Shown here: in pieces, positions 33,502 to 42,780 of the stretch
Layout of the letters: each line of letters opens with the position of its first letter
How positions within the stretch are numbered: the first letter of the stretch is position 1
Assembly (NCBI RefSeq): GCF_005144585.1
Contig: NZ_SSMQ01000077.1
Location: 1-59,478 of the forward strand
DNA: 59,478 nt
Reading direction: 5' to 3'
From: Polyangium fumosum
GTDB lineage: Bacteria; Myxococcota_A; Polyangia; Polyangiales; Polyangiaceae
Program-made: the position numbers and the translations under genes
The notes under the pieces: model-generated
What the model was told of the DNA's origin: nothing
The model's database searches: none
What the model saw: the letters and a program-made list of their open reading frames with translations, nothing else

Positions 33502-34856
33502 ACGCCGGCCTCTTTCAGGAAACTTTCGGGGTCGCGGATGCGGAGGTCGCCGGAGAGGAGCTTGGGGAGGAGGGTGTCGCGGAGGGCAGTTAGAGTCCGA
33601 ATTTCACTCGCATCTTCCAGACGCTCGCTCATACGCTCGATGATGGGAAGGAGGCGAGCTTGGATAGACGGGGGTGGTACGGCGAAGCGGTACCCGAGAA
33701 AATCATCGCGACTGAGCGATAAGTTTGTAGTGCCCATGGCTCTCGACCGACAAAATTGTCGATAGCGCGGCGTTCGGAGCAGCCAATAGAGATACTCTGT
33801 CCGGATAGAAGTTGCCGTCGGTGCCAGCCTGACGGTGTCTTGGGTCAGCCGCCCTGACGCGATCCACTTCGGTACGCGCGCGACCGCACCGAGCAAATCG
33901 CCCGACTGAGTCACATCTTTAAGGGATACGTACAGATCGCCTGGTCGCAGAAGTATCTTTTCCGAGGATTCGCCTCCGTAGGTGCGAAGCGAATCACCAC
34001 GAAAGCCACCATCCCGCTGAATTGACGCCAGCCCGAGCAGGACTGGACCGTCGTGCTCAAGAAGCGCGCTTTGGTATGTCGTTCCACGTTGAAGGCTTAC
34101 GAAGTCTCCGAGCGCTGCGATCCTCCAGCCCGCTGGAATCGGCCCGATTTCGGACTCTTCGAAGTCGCGCGGAAACAGCTTTGCGGTCTCGCCGTCGATG
34201 CCGAGCGGCTCACGACGAGCAGCCCTTGTATGTACGGCATCGAAGTCAACGAACCAGGACTGGAAGAGGGTCCGACAAGTGTCCTCAAGGGTTTGGTTCA
34301 TTCCTCGAAGCAAATCAATTTTGTCGTCAAAGGCTCCGAGGATATGAGCAATCGCGCGCTGCTTCTTCAAAGGAGGAAGAGCGACGCGAAGGCTGCGAAA
34401 TATCCCCAAGTTTATGTGAGGAACGCCAGTGGCGATTGCCTGGGCGCGAATCGAGCGAACCGTCTCAGGACGCAGCAGCCAGTAGTAGACGTAGAGCGGA
34501 TCAGCAACCTGCGGCTCGCAACGCAGCCGCATCTGGCTTTGAGAGACCAGCCATCGGGAATAACGAGAATCCGGCGGTACAATACCGACCTGTCCGAGCG
34601 TCCCGCGCTGAGTCACCACAATATCGCCAGCGACCGCAAGATTCCGAGAGAGAACGTTCGCCTTATCTTCGCTTACGAAGACCAAGTCATTGGCGTCAAA
34701 ACGCTTCTCCCCCTGCCCCAAGTTCGAACCACGGATTACAGGTACGCCGGAAGCCACGTAGTCTGCACGGACCAAATCTGAACCAAATGGTCCGCCCACT
34801 ATTCCGTCTGGGGCGGCCAACTCTCCGATCGAAACATCACGCCATTCAGCGGTCAT
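33498..34856 (-). CDS. hsdS: Type I restriction-modification specificity subunit S
   Basis: The 452-residue subunit recognises the DNA target. It has the two-TRD layout: TRD1 at about 5-170 ([20 protein letters not shown]; conserved end [20 protein letters not shown]), a first spacer helix ([20 protein letters not shown]), TRD2 at about 225-390 ([20 protein letters not shown]) and a second helix ([20 protein letters not shown]). Both recognition halves are complete. The ATG at 34856 was chosen because GAGGG lies 7 bases upstream; the TTG at 34883 is an alternative. It overlaps the hsdM stop by 11 bases. Confidence 0.92.
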   Translation of the reverse strand: MTAEWRDVSIGELAAPDGIVGGPFGSDLVRADYVASGVPVIRGSNLGQGEKRFDANDLVFVSEDKANVLSRNLAVAGDIVVTQRGTLGQVGIVPPDSRYSRWLVSQSQMRLRCEPQVADPLYVYYWLLRPETVRSIRAQAIATGVPHINLGIFRSLRVALPPLKKQRAIAHILGAFDDKIDLLRGMNQTLEDTCRTLFQSWFVDFDAVHTRAARREPLGIDGETAKLFPRDFEESEIGPIPAGWRIAALGDFVSLQRGTTYQSALLEHDGPVLLGLASIQRDGGFRGDSLRTYGGESSEKILLRPGDLYVSLKDVTQSGDLLGAVARVPKWIASGRLTQDTVRLAPTATSIRTEYLYWLLRTPRYRQFCRSRAMGTTNLSLSRDDFLGYRFAVPPPSIQARLLPIIERMSERLEDASEIRTLTALRDTLLPKLLSGDLRIRDPESFLKEAGV

Positions 34857-36426
34857 ACCCGAGCCCTCGGAGATTTCGCTCAATTATGGCGTCCAACTTC
34901 ACACCGTGCGCCATCTGCTCCCGCAGCGTCCTCGCCAGTCGCACTATCTTCTCCTCGAACGGCTCCTCGTCCTCCTCCTCGGCCTCGGCCCCCACGTACC
35001 GCCCCGGCGTCAGCACATAATCGTGCCCCTTGATCTCCTCCAAGGTCGCCACCTTGCAGAATCCGGGCACATCCGCGTACTTGCCTTTCGCATCCCCACG
35101 GAATGCATGATACGCGCCAGCGATCTCAGCGATGTCGCTCTCCGTCAGCGTCCGGAGCACGCGATCGACCATCGTCCCTTTCTGCCGCGCGTCAATGAAG
35201 AGCACCTTCCCGCTGCGATTCTTCAGCCGCTTCCCCCGCTCGCCAAGCCCATTCTTCTTGTCCCGCGCCAGGATCCACAAGCACACCGGTATCTGCGTCG
35301 AATCGAAGAGCTGCCCTGGCAACGCGACCATGCAGTCGACGAGGTCCGCCGCCACGATGTTCTTGCGGATCTCCCCCTCTCCCGACTGCTGCGACGACAT
35401 GCTCCCGTTCGCGAGCACGAACCCGGCGACGCCCGAGGGCGCGAGGTGGTGAATGAAGTTCTGTACCCAGGCAAAGTTCGCATTGCCCACGGGCGGGATG
35501 CCGTACTTCCACCGCGCATCCTCACGCAGCCGCGCCCCGCCCCAATCCGAATCGTTGAACGGCGGATTGGCGAGGATATAGTCGGCCTTGAGATCCTTGT
35601 GCAGATCGCGATGGAAGCTGTCCGCCCACTCGCCTCCGAGGTTCCCGTCGATCTGCCGAATGGCGAGGTTCATCTTCGCCAACCGCCACGTCGTCGGGTT
35701 CGACTCCTGCCCATAGATGCTGATGTCACCGATGCGCCCGCCGTGCTCCTCGACGAACTTCTCGCTGTGCACGAACATGCCGCCCGAGCCGCAGCACGGA
35801 TCGAAGACGCGGCCCTTGTACGGGGCCAGCATCTCCACGAGCAGCTCGACGATGCACTTGGGCGTGTAGAACTGGCCGCCACGCTTGCCTTCGGCGGCGG
35901 CGAAGTGCCCGAGGAAATACATGTAGACGTCGCCGAGCACGTCGCGCCCGCGGCTCGCCTTGTCCTTGAAGCCGATGTCGCCGATCAGCTTGATCAGCTC
36001 GCCAAGGCGCTGCTTGTCGAGCGCGGGGCGGGCATACTGCTTTGGCAGCACGTCCTTGAGCGCGGGGTTCTCGCGCTCGATCGCGAGCATGGCCTCGTCC
36101 ACGAGCTTGCCGATGGTCGATTGCGTGGCGCGGTCGGAGAGGAACGACCAGCGCGCCTCCTGCGGCACCCAGAACACGTTTTCGGCGCGGTACTCGTCCG
36201 GATCTTCCGGATCCGCGCCAGCATCCGCATCGGCGGCAAGGGCGGCGTGCTTCTCCTCGAAGGCGTCAGAGATGTACTTCAGGAAGATCAGCCCAAGGAC
36301 GACGTGCTTGTACTCGGCGGCGTCGAGGTTGTTGCGTAGCTTGTCGGCCGCCGCCCACAGAGTTGCCTTGTAGTCGCCCACGCCCCCGCCTTCGGTGGGC
36401 TGTTTCGCCGCGTTGGTCTTGGCCAT
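34846..36426 (-). CDS. hsdM: Type I restriction-modification methyltransferase M subunit
   Basis: The 526-residue N6-adenine methyltransferase has an HsdM N-terminal helical domain (1-160; [20 protein letters not shown]), SAM motif I D209-PCCGSGG216 and catalytic N287-PPF290. The C-terminus ([20 protein letters not shown]) contacts the S subunit. First gene of the hsd operon; 440 bp of gene-free DNA upstream should carry its promoter. Confidence 0.96.
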   Translation of the reverse strand: MAKTNAAKQPTEGGGVGDYKATLWAAADKLRNNLDAAEYKHVVLGLIFLKYISDAFEEKHAALAADADAGADPEDPDEYRAENVFWVPQEARWSFLSDRATQSTIGKLVDEAMLAIERENPALKDVLPKQYARPALDKQRLGELIKLIGDIGFKDKASRGRDVLGDVYMYFLGHFAAAEGKRGGQFYTPKCIVELLVEMLAPYKGRVFDPCCGSGGMFVHSEKFVEEHGGRIGDISIYGQESNPTTWRLAKMNLAIRQIDGNLGGEWADSFHRDLHKDLKADYILANPPFNDSDWGGARLREDARWKYGIPPVGNANFAWVQNFIHHLAPSGVAGFVLANGSMSSQQSGEGEIRKNIVAADLVDCMVALPGQLFDSTQIPVCLWILARDKKNGLGERGKRLKNRSGKVLFIDARQKGTMVDRVLRTLTESDIAEIAGAYHAFRGDAKGKYADVPGFCKVATLEEIKGHDYVLTPGRYVGAEAEEEDEEPFEEKIVRLARTLREQMAHGVKLDAIIERNLRGLGYDR

Positions 36427-36867
36427 GGATGGCCGCGCATCCTACGTCATGGGCGGGAGGAGGCTCAAGTTAGGCTCTCGTCTTGGACGGTCCGTTTTGC
36501 TCCCGCGGCCCCATGGTCGTCCACCGTGCCCTCACCCCCCAGGTGCGCGTGGTTGTGAAGAAGAATCCTCACCACCGCGACCGCCCGCATCTTTATTCTT
36601 GACATGCCCACGCCCTCGTGTAGCGGCGCACGGGCCAAAGGGGGCAGGGCATGGGCGTACGGAGAGTTACTCCCGCGTCGATGTGCAGCGTGCAGCGCGG
36701 AGGACGGGCAGCAGCGCTTCGGGTGCGCGCTGGGGGCAAGCTCACGGCAGGTGGCTGTCGTCGCCGTACAAGGCCAGCCCAGAGGCTCGCGCGGCGGGGC
36801 ACCGTTCTCACGGCACGGACCGTCGTCGCGGGCGGCGTCATCGTCGCGGGCGAGGCATGACTGACGC
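36427..36867. other. Gene-free region upstream of hsdM
   Basis: No convincing gene, repeat or clear promoter consensus is seen in these 441 bases. The open frames present (for example 36604-36864) have no ribosome site and no protein-like composition. Confidence 0.4.
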
Positions 36868-38499
36868 TCACGGTGGGGACCGCCCTCGGGGCAAAGGCCC
36901 ATCCGTCGAGCGCAGTGAAGAACTGCGAGGGGGCCGCGTCGGGGGCAGGGGCGGCACGATTTCCGGAGTAGCCGCGGGCGTCAACGTGGCGGAGACGAGG
37001 ACCGCGGTCGGCACAGTGACTAAGATCGGGACGGGGACCTGAATCGCAACGGGCGGCGCATGTTTCCTCGGCAGAGGCGTGGAAGCCGCGGGAGGAGCTG
37101 CCGGCACCGCCTCACGCGGCACGGGCGCAGAAGCCGCGGGAGGCGGCGGAACCGGCGGCACGGGCTCCCGCACGATGCCCGACCTGGCCGCGGTGCTCCG
37201 CCACGGCCGCGCCGCCAAGGGAAGCCGCCGCGCGACGATCGGGCGCGTGGCCACGGGGCGCAGCTCCGCGACGGGGAGCCCCGTGGCAGGCAGCTCTGCC
37301 GCCGCGGGGGGCTGTGCGGGTTGCGGCTGGGCTTCCGTCGTAGGAGCCGACGCCGTGGGCGCCTGGGATTGAGCCAGCGCGCCCGCGATGGCCGCCAACA
37401 CGAGTTCGGCAGGCACGTACGATGCTGACGAATAGGCGAACTTCCCGGCATCGCCCTTGGCACGACCGCATGCGACGATGGCCCCGGCCACAGCGCGAAC
37501 AGTCGGATCCGAGAGCGCCCACTGGCACCGATCGATTGGGCCGCCCAACGCGTGGCTCATGTGCTGCCAATCCGCGTCCGTGAGCCCTCGCGCCGCGTTC
37601 GTCAATGCCAAGACCGTGTAGAGCACGATTTCCCGAACGAGCGACGTCGGTGGGGCGGTCTGACACTTGGCCAGCACGTTGCCGACCACTTGCATCAAGA
37701 TCGCGGCAGGCATCTCGGATGCTCGTGAGAATGCGTGCTTTGCCGCGTCGCCGCTGCCCTTCGCCCGGCCGTACGCGACGACGACGCGAGCGACGGCGCG
37801 CACGTTCGAATCCGCGAGAGCGCGCTGACATGTCGCGAAGTTCTCGCCGAACGCGCGGTGGATGTCCTGCCATGCTGCGTCCGTGATCCCCCGATCGGCG
37901 TTCGTCACTGCGAAGAGCGTGTAGAAGACGAGTTCCACGTGCAGGGGGATCGAACGCGTCGGCGTGGGAGGCGCGGGCGGCGCAGGGGGCGCAGAAGGCG
38001 CAGGCGCAGCCGGCGCGGCCGGCGTGGCGGCGGATGCCGCCTCACGCGGGAAACGAAGCATTCCGAGCAGGGTGTCGGCGAGCATCTGGAGGCGTTCGTC
38101 CTGCTCGTACACACCGCGGACTTCGGCGATCCACACCGGGTCATCCGGGTTGGACGACGCACGCGGCACGCGCTTTTCGCAGGCTGCGAGGAACGCGCTC
38201 GCAAGCAACTGGACCCGCTGGTCGCCGAGCGTCGCTTGCGCAGCCTGACGCCATCCAGCGTCCGCAAGACTGCGCTGCACGGGCCCGATCATCGAGGCGG
38301 GCGCGCCACTCGGCAAACTGTAGAGACCTGCCGCGAACGCGCCCAACGCCACGCCGAGCGACACGAGATCCGACGACGACTCGCAGACGCCGATGAGGAC
38401 CACCGCAGTGCAGACGTCGGAAGGCGAGGTCTCCGTTTGCAATGGCAAACCGGCACGCGCCTTCGTGTCGCTCGGGGATTGGATCCCGCCCAAGTCCAT
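36868..38499 (-). CDS. Unknown protein with duplicated 90-residue modules and a Pro-rich tail
   Basis: The 543-residue product starts at ATG 38499, with GGAG 7 bases upstream. Seen: two clear copies of a helical module of about 90 residues (VELVFYTLFAVTNADRGITD... and REIVLYTVLALTNAARGLTD...), each containing a variant of VRAVA.....GRAKG followed by FSRAS or YSSAS. A more diverged module lies near the N-terminus, and Ala/Pro-rich linkers separate them. The last 170 residues are Pro/Ala-rich and low complexity. No signal peptide. It lies upstream of hsdM but is separated by 441 bp. Not recognised. Confidence 0.6.
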   Translation of the reverse strand: MDLGGIQSPSDTKARAGLPLQTETSPSDVCTAVVLIGVCESSSDLVSLGVALGAFAAGLYSLPSGAPASMIGPVQRSLADAGWRQAAQATLGDQRVQLLASAFLAACEKRVPRASSNPDDPVWIAEVRGVYEQDERLQMLADTLLGMLRFPREAASAATPAAPAAPAPSAPPAPPAPPTPTRSIPLHVELVFYTLFAVTNADRGITDAAWQDIHRAFGENFATCQRALADSNVRAVARVVVAYGRAKGSGDAAKHAFSRASEMPAAILMQVVGNVLAKCQTAPPTSLVREIVLYTVLALTNAARGLTDADWQHMSHALGGPIDRCQWALSDPTVRAVAGAIVACGRAKGDAGKFAYSSASYVPAELVLAAIAGALAQSQAPTASAPTTEAQPQPAQPPAAAELPATGLPVAELRPVATRPIVARRLPLAARPWRSTAARSGIVREPVPPVPPPPAASAPVPREAVPAAPPAASTPLPRKHAPPVAIQVPVPILVTVPTAVLVSATLTPAATPEIVPPLPPTRPPRSSSLRSTDGPLPRGRSPP

Positions 38500-38794
38500 A
38501 GAGAAGCTCCAACCGAGCACTATGCACACCCGCCGGCCTGCAAGCCACAAAAATCAGCGGCGGCGCGAGGCTCGTAGGACGGTGTCCGCTACGTCTATGG
38601 TGGAATGGTCCAAGCCTCTGCGGCGCGTTGTTCGAGGAAAACCCACAAATTCCGAGAAACGTATCCGAACTCCGGGATCAACACCCTTGTTTCGCCGTGT
38701 CGACAAGTGAAAGAGCCGAGCGACACAATGGGTTTTTGACCAATTTCGCGTCGAGACGGGGGCGCGCAGGCACCTCCCCAGCGCTGGCCCCGTG

Positions 38795-39192
38795 TTCGAG
38801 TTCACGTTTCCGGACAGGGCAAGCACCGTGCCCTCCGCAGACAAACCGCTAAATCGCCGCGTTTGGCCCATGAGAGCCGGTCCCGCCCCCTTGTTTCACA
38901 GGCTCGGGATCCGAGCAGGGTCCACAAATCGATCCACTTTTCGCTCGCCGGAGCCATGCCTCGGGCGGCGGAAATGTTTCACGGTCCCCGGGACGGTATT
39001 CGATTTCACGTTCTGGGCAAGCGCAAGGACCGTGCCCTCCGCGGGCAAACCGCGAAATCGCCGCGTTGAGCCATGGGAGTCGAGCCCGCCCCCTTGTTTC
39101 ACAGACTCGGGGTCCATGAAGGGTCCAGAAATCGATCCACTATTTGCTCGGCGGAGCCATGGCTACACGCCCCGAAAATGTTTCACGAGGTG
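38795..39192. repeat. Two tandem 204-bp repeats
   Basis: Units start at 38795 (TTCGAGTTCACG) and 38999 (TTCGATTTCACG). Shared blocks in order: GACCGTGCCCTCCGC/CACCGTGCCCTCCGC, AAATCGCCGCGTT, CCCGCCCCCTTGTTTCACAG, AATCGATCCACT, CGGAGCCATG and AATGTTTCACG. Similarity is roughly 80%. Both strands have stops or lack starts, so this is probably noncoding. Confidence 0.75.
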
Positions 39193-39440
39193 GGATATAC
39201 GCGTACCCTATCAAATCAGCCGGATTTCGAGCACTCGCTTTCGCATCGGGGAGCGGGCGGAGCGCCCCCCGGATCCATGGAAAGCCATGGCTTTCCCATG
39301 GGCAGAGCCATCGGGTTCCAGTGGCTCCCGGGCATGGCTCCGAGACTTGCCCGAGAAGGGCCGAGAACGGGCCGAGAACGAGCCGAGAAACCGGGCCGAG
39401 AGACGCCCCCGGAGAGGCGACCGACCGCAACGCGTAATAT

Positions 39441-39491
39441 GTATGGTCGGGCTATACGTATGGTCGGGCTATACGTATGGTCGGGCTATAT
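39441..39491. repeat. Three perfect 17-bp iteron-like repeats
   Basis: GTATGGTCGGGCTATAC occurs three times head to tail with no spacer (39441-39457, 39458-39474, 39475-39491; the last base of the third differs). The junctions form the palindrome ATACGTAT. They lie 109 bases upstream of the excisionase-like gene, as expected for iterons or a cooperative operator. Confidence 0.85.
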
Positions 39492-39599
39492 ATATAGAAC
39501 TCGACGGCGACCTCTATTTTCCCTTGTCCCGCATCCCCCATGGGCGGGAGAATCGGATCCACGCAACGGCGCCCCTTCGCGCGCCATGGGAGGGCGGAC

Positions 39600-40028
39600 A
39601 TGTCCATCGGTGAGTCCCGCAGCCCGGACAGCAACATCACGGCGACCTTGTCGATCCCGCGGGGCGTCCTCCAAGTCGTCGCGCCCCCGCCCGAGACCCT
39701 CTCGCAATGCAACGTCGAGGCGGTGACGGGCATCCCGCGGCGCGTCTTCCTGGAAGCCATCCGCGCGCCGGACTTCCCGGTCCCCGTCGCGCGGCTCGGG
39801 AAACTTCGGATCGTCAATCGTGCCGCGTTCGTCGCGTGGCTCGAAGACAACGCCCGAAAGCAGATCGCCGCCCCGTCCTCCCCATCGGCCGCGACTGACG
39901 CCGCGTCCACCGGCGATACCGCACCCGCGGAGCACGCCGACGACATTCTCGACGCCATTGGCTTGCAACCGCAGCCGGCCACTCCGAGCCGCGCCCGTGC
40001 GACGAGCCGCCGTGCTCGGCGCCTCTGA
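39600..40028 (+). CDS. Excisionase/MerR-like helix-turn-helix protein
   Basis: The 142-residue product has GGAGG six bases before the ATG. A winged-HTH of the excisionase/MerR type is at about 33-85: TLSQCNVEAVTGIPRRVFLE, then PVARLGKLRIVNRAAFVAWL. The C-terminal 55 residues are a disordered Ala/Pro/Thr linker and a basic end (RARATSRRARRL). It lies between the 17-bp repeats and the integrase gene, so it is probably the directionality factor or the regulator that binds the repeats. Confidence 0.7.
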   Translation: MSIGESRSPDSNITATLSIPRGVLQVVAPPPETLSQCNVEAVTGIPRRVFLEAIRAPDFPVPVARLGKLRIVNRAAFVAWLEDNARKQIAAPSSPSAATDAASTGDTAPAEHADDILDAIGLQPQPATPSRARATSRRARRL

Positions 40029-40274
40029 CAACCGTCCGGCCCCCGCGGGGTCTCACGGTCGCCTGCGCCTTCTCGCCTCTCGGGCCCGTAGACGGGCCAT
40101 ACCCCCCTCCCGCGCCATCCGTTGCTTGACACGTGCCGCGATGCCGTCATGGCCCCGGGGGGCACGACGGGAGAGTCTCTCGCGCGCCTACCGTGGCTCC
40201 GCGGAAGGAGCCGAATCCCGCAGGGCACGGCCGCTCGGCTGTTCCCTGCATCGTCATTGATTGGAGTTTGGAAC

Positions 40275-42722
40275 ATGCCCAGGGTAGCAACAGGCAACGT
40301 TTACGAGCGGCGCGGCAAGTGGTTCGCGCGGCTCACGATCGGAGCGAAGAAGCGGCAGAGCTTCATGCTCGAAACCTGCAAGGACGAAGCAAGCGCGATG
40401 GCTCGCCTCACCATCTTGGCGGAATTGGCCGCGAAGCTCCGCAAATGCGGGCGCGACGACATCGCGCCGGACATCATCAAGCGCGCCGCGGTACGCGACG
40501 GGAAGGCACTCGACGAAGTGCGCAAAGCCGTCGACATGATCGCGTCAGGGCAGGTGGTACAGAAGAACCGCACACCGACGATCGAGGAAATCGGCAAGCG
40601 GTGGACGAGCGGCGAACTGGCGGATCTTCATCCGGACCGAGTCAAGCGACGACGAAGTGCAAGAACCAACAGGTACGTGCTCGACAGGTACGTCTATCCA
40701 ATCGTCGGGGACGTGGCGATCGACAAGTTCACGCTCGACCACGCGGAAGCCGTCATGCGTAGCTTGCCCGCGAGTCTCGCGCCGAACTCGCGGCGCTCCG
40801 TCGCGCAACTGGTGTATCGGATCTGCTCGCTGGCGGTCCTTCCTCTGCGCCATATCGCCGTGCATCCGCTCCCGCGGGGATTCGTGCCGCGGTATCAGTC
40901 AGGAAAAGCGAAGGGGTGGCTTTACCCCGACGAGGACGCGATGTTGCTGGGCTGCACGCAGGTTCCGCTGGAATGGCGGTTGTTTTACGGCTTCCTTCAT
41001 CGGGAAGGGATGCGCCGTACGGAAGCCCTCCACACGAGGTGGTCTGACATCGACCTGGACCTCGGAGTGATCGTGCTCGACGTGAACAAGACGGACGAGC
41101 CCCGCGCGTGGGCATTGTCGCCTGGGGTCGTCGCCGCGTTGCGCGCCTGGAAAGATCACTGCGCGGCGAGAGGCATGCGTGTGTCAGGGGACGCGCCCGT
41201 TTTCGTGTACGACGAAGGAAGCCAGAAGGGACAGCGGCTCACCATGAGCGACACTGCCGGCCGGTTCCGCGGACATCTGGAACTGGCAGGCGTTCGCCGG
41301 CCGGAGCTGTTCGCACGGACGGAGACGAGGATGCGGATCCGGCTGCACGATACGCGGGCCACGTTCGTCACGCTGGCGCTCGCGAACGGACGAACGGAGG
41401 CGTGGGTGCAGGACCGAACGGGGCACAAGTCAAGCGACATGATCAACCGTTACCGACGTGCCGCACGCACGGCGGCCGAGCTCGGGCTCGACGTGTGCCG
41501 TCCGCTCCATGAGGCGATCCCCGAGCTGGCCCCCCGGATGGGCGCCGAGCAGGCCCGCACGAAGGAAAGGGCGGCGGAAAGGGCACCACGCTCGCGGCGG
41601 GGGACCCCTCTGTCTGTCGAGATCCAGCCAAGATCCGCGGGGTTGGCGACCCCGGGTCAGAGCGAGCAGAACTGTTCCCCGAGGGAAGATCGCTGCGCGA
41701 TCTTCCGAGAGCATCGAACCGGTTCGATGCTCTCGGCGGTTTTATTTGCGCCGTCGTCGCAGCGCCACGACGGCGCCTTTGCCGTGGGTCGGCGCGTCGT
41801 CCGGCGGCAAGGCCACGACGAGGCGCTCGATGGCCGGCAGCGCCCGCGTGACGGCGCGCTCGGCGCCGAGCTCGTCGAACGGGCCCGGGTAGACGAGGAC
41901 GAGGACGTAGATCGTCGCGAACGAGCGCGCGAGGTAGCCGAGCCCCTCCTCCAGCACGCCCTCGTGCAGGTGCTCGCCCCGGTGCAGCTCCGCCATCGTG
42001 GGGTGTTTCCGAACGCGCGTGATGGCCGCGCGCGCGAGCTGGACGCGGCGCCCGATCGCCTCGCGATCCTCGGCCGAGAGCGGCGCGAGCTCGTCCACCG
42101 GCGGGACGAGGCGGAAGCGGCGGGCCGTCGGCTCCTCGGGCTCCTTGCGCTCGCCCGGCGGCGGGATCGTGACGCTGCCCGGCCTGCGCACGAGCTCCGC
42201 CCAGGAGATGCCCGCCGCGTGGGCGCGGGCGAAGGTCTCGGCGACGCGGGCCTCGGCCTCCGGGTCGTCCGTGCCCGTGGGGGCCTCGGAGGCGCCCCAG
42301 ACGACGGGCGAAGCGGCGTCGATGACGAGGGCCCCGAGCGCGCCCGTGCGGCCCGCGAGCGCGGAGAGCTCGGCCCGCAGCGCCTCGGCCGGCCCGGGGC
42401 GCGGGCGCGGGACCTCGGCGGCGACCTCGCCGAAGAGGTCGGCGAACGACTCGATGAGGGTCGCGAGGCGCGCCTCTTTGTCGGCGCGGTCGACGATGGG
42501 CACGGCGAACGTGACGACGAGCTGCCGCCCCCGGCCGAGGTCCCAGCGCAGCGTGGTCCCGTCCCCGTCCGCGCTGGGATCGGCGTCGCTCGGGACGATC
42601 TGGACCGAAGCGGCGTCGAGCTCACGCTCGAGGATGGTCGCGAGGCGCTGTCGCGTGACAGGGGTCATCCGCGACGCACTCTACCCGAGCGCGTCACGTC
42701 GTCCAATTTCAGCGGAGTCTAG
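40275..42722 (+). CDS. Tyrosine recombinase/integrase with no stop near its domain end
   Basis: The recombinase proper covers residues 1 to about 430. Seen: an N-terminal arm/core-binding region (VYERRGKWFARLTIGAKKRQ), catalytic R247 (HREGMRRTEALH), H358-D-T-R361, H384 (RTGHKSSDMI) and Tyr393 (INRYRRAA). GGAG lies before the ATG. Odd: after residue 430 the frame stays open to 42722, passing a strong palindrome and running antisense through the whole 41742-42668 gene. The true end is uncertain; the stop may have been lost when the element integrated, since Mx8-type myxophages have their attachment site inside int. A good -35 TTGACA stands at 40126. Confidence 0.8.
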   Translation: MPRVATGNVYERRGKWFARLTIGAKKRQSFMLETCKDEASAMARLTILAELAAKLRKCGRDDIAPDIIKRAAVRDGKALDEVRKAVDMIASGQVVQKNRTPTIEEIGKRWTSGELADLHPDRVKRRRSARTNRYVLDRYVYPIVGDVAIDKFTLDHAEAVMRSLPASLAPNSRRSVAQLVYRICSLAVLPLRHIAVHPLPRGFVPRYQSGKAKGWLYPDEDAMLLGCTQVPLEWRLFYGFLHREGMRRTEALHTRWSDIDLDLGVIVLDVNKTDEPRAWALSPGVVAALRAWKDHCAARGMRVSGDAPVFVYDEGSQKGQRLTMSDTAGRFRGHLELAGVRRPELFARTETRMRIRLHDTRATFVTLALANGRTEAWVQDRTGHKSSDMINRYRRAARTAAELGLDVCRPLHEAIPELAPRMGAEQARTKERAAERAPRSRRGTPLSVEIQPRSAGLATPGQSEQNCSPREDRCAIFREHRTGSMLSAVLFAPSSQRHDGAFAVGRRVVRRQGHDEALDGRQRPRDGALGAELVERARVDEDEDVDRRERAREVAEPLLQHALVQVLAPVQLRHRGVFPNARDGRARELDAAPDRLAILGRERRELVHRRDEAEAAGRRLLGLLALARRRDRDAARPAHELRPGDARRVGAGEGLGDAGLGLRVVRARGGLGGAPDDGRSGVDDEGPERARAARERGELGPQRLGRPGARARDLGGDLAEEVGERLDEGREARLFVGAVDDGHGERDDELPPPAEVPAQRGPVPVRAGIGVARDDLDRSGVELTLEDGREALSRDRGHPRRTLPERVTSSNFSGV
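41684..41736. terminator. Two fused perfect hairpins, probably a bidirectional terminator
   Basis: First hairpin: GGAAGATCGC (41684-41693), loop TGC, complement to 41706. Second: a perfect 32-base palindrome, half-site CCGAGAGCATCGAACC (41705-41720). GGCGGTTTTATTT follows. It lies between the integrase and the convergent roadblock-like gene. Confidence 0.7.
41742..42668 (-). CDS. Roadblock/LC7-like protein
   Basis: The 308-residue product has a middle segment (LRAELSALAGRTGALGALVI) with the roadblock pattern, and the C-terminus (GYLARSFATIYVLVLVYPGP, AVTRALPAIERLVVALPPDD) resembles the end of MglB-type roadblock proteins. In myxobacteria such proteins regulate small GTPases in motility and polarity. 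No GTPase gene lies next to it. It ends just after the strong double hairpin and is overlapped antisense by the open integrase frame. Confidence 0.6.
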   Translation of the reverse strand: MTPVTRQRLATILERELDAASVQIVPSDADPSADGDGTTLRWDLGRGRQLVVTFAVPIVDRADKEARLATLIESFADLFGEVAAEVPRPRPGPAEALRAELSALAGRTGALGALVIDAASPVVWGASEAPTGTDDPEAEARVAETFARAHAAGISWAELVRRPGSVTIPPPGERKEPEEPTARRFRLVPPVDELAPLSAEDREAIGRRVQLARAAITRVRKHPTMAELHRGEHLHEGVLEEGLGYLARSFATIYVLVLVYPGPFDELGAERAVTRALPAIERLVVALPPDDAPTHGKGAVVALRRRRK

Positions 42723-42780
42723 CGGCGGAGCCGTTTCATCGAGAACGGCCGAGCCGTCCAGGCCACGCGCGCGCCGTGGG

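Larger units (their letters stand above)
38500..39599. other. 1.1-kb gene-free region with two sets of tandem repeats
   Basis: No convincing gene is seen on either strand. It contains two copies of a 204-bp tandem repeat (38795-39192) and three 17-bp iteron-like repeats (39441-39491) upstream of the HTH protein. It may be the origin, regulatory or attachment region of an integrated element. Confidence 0.55.

Noticed and set aside
34906-36339. Long plus-strand open frame opposite hsdM (477 codons)
   Set aside because: It is the antisense shadow of hsdM; the HsdM motifs are complete on the minus strand, and GC-rich DNA keeps such frames open.
38554-39117. Two small minus-strand open frames with similar sequence in the tandem repeats
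   Set aside because: Their similarity is just that of the repeat units; no ribosome site and abrupt stops.
39441-39491. CRISPR array from short direct repeats
   Set aside because: The 17-bp units follow each other with no spacers, there are only three, and no cas gene is near.
41700-41740. tRNA 3' end (GGTTCGATGC) as integration site
   Set aside because: The GGTTCGA is part of a perfect palindrome and no acceptor stem or anticodon arm can be placed around it.
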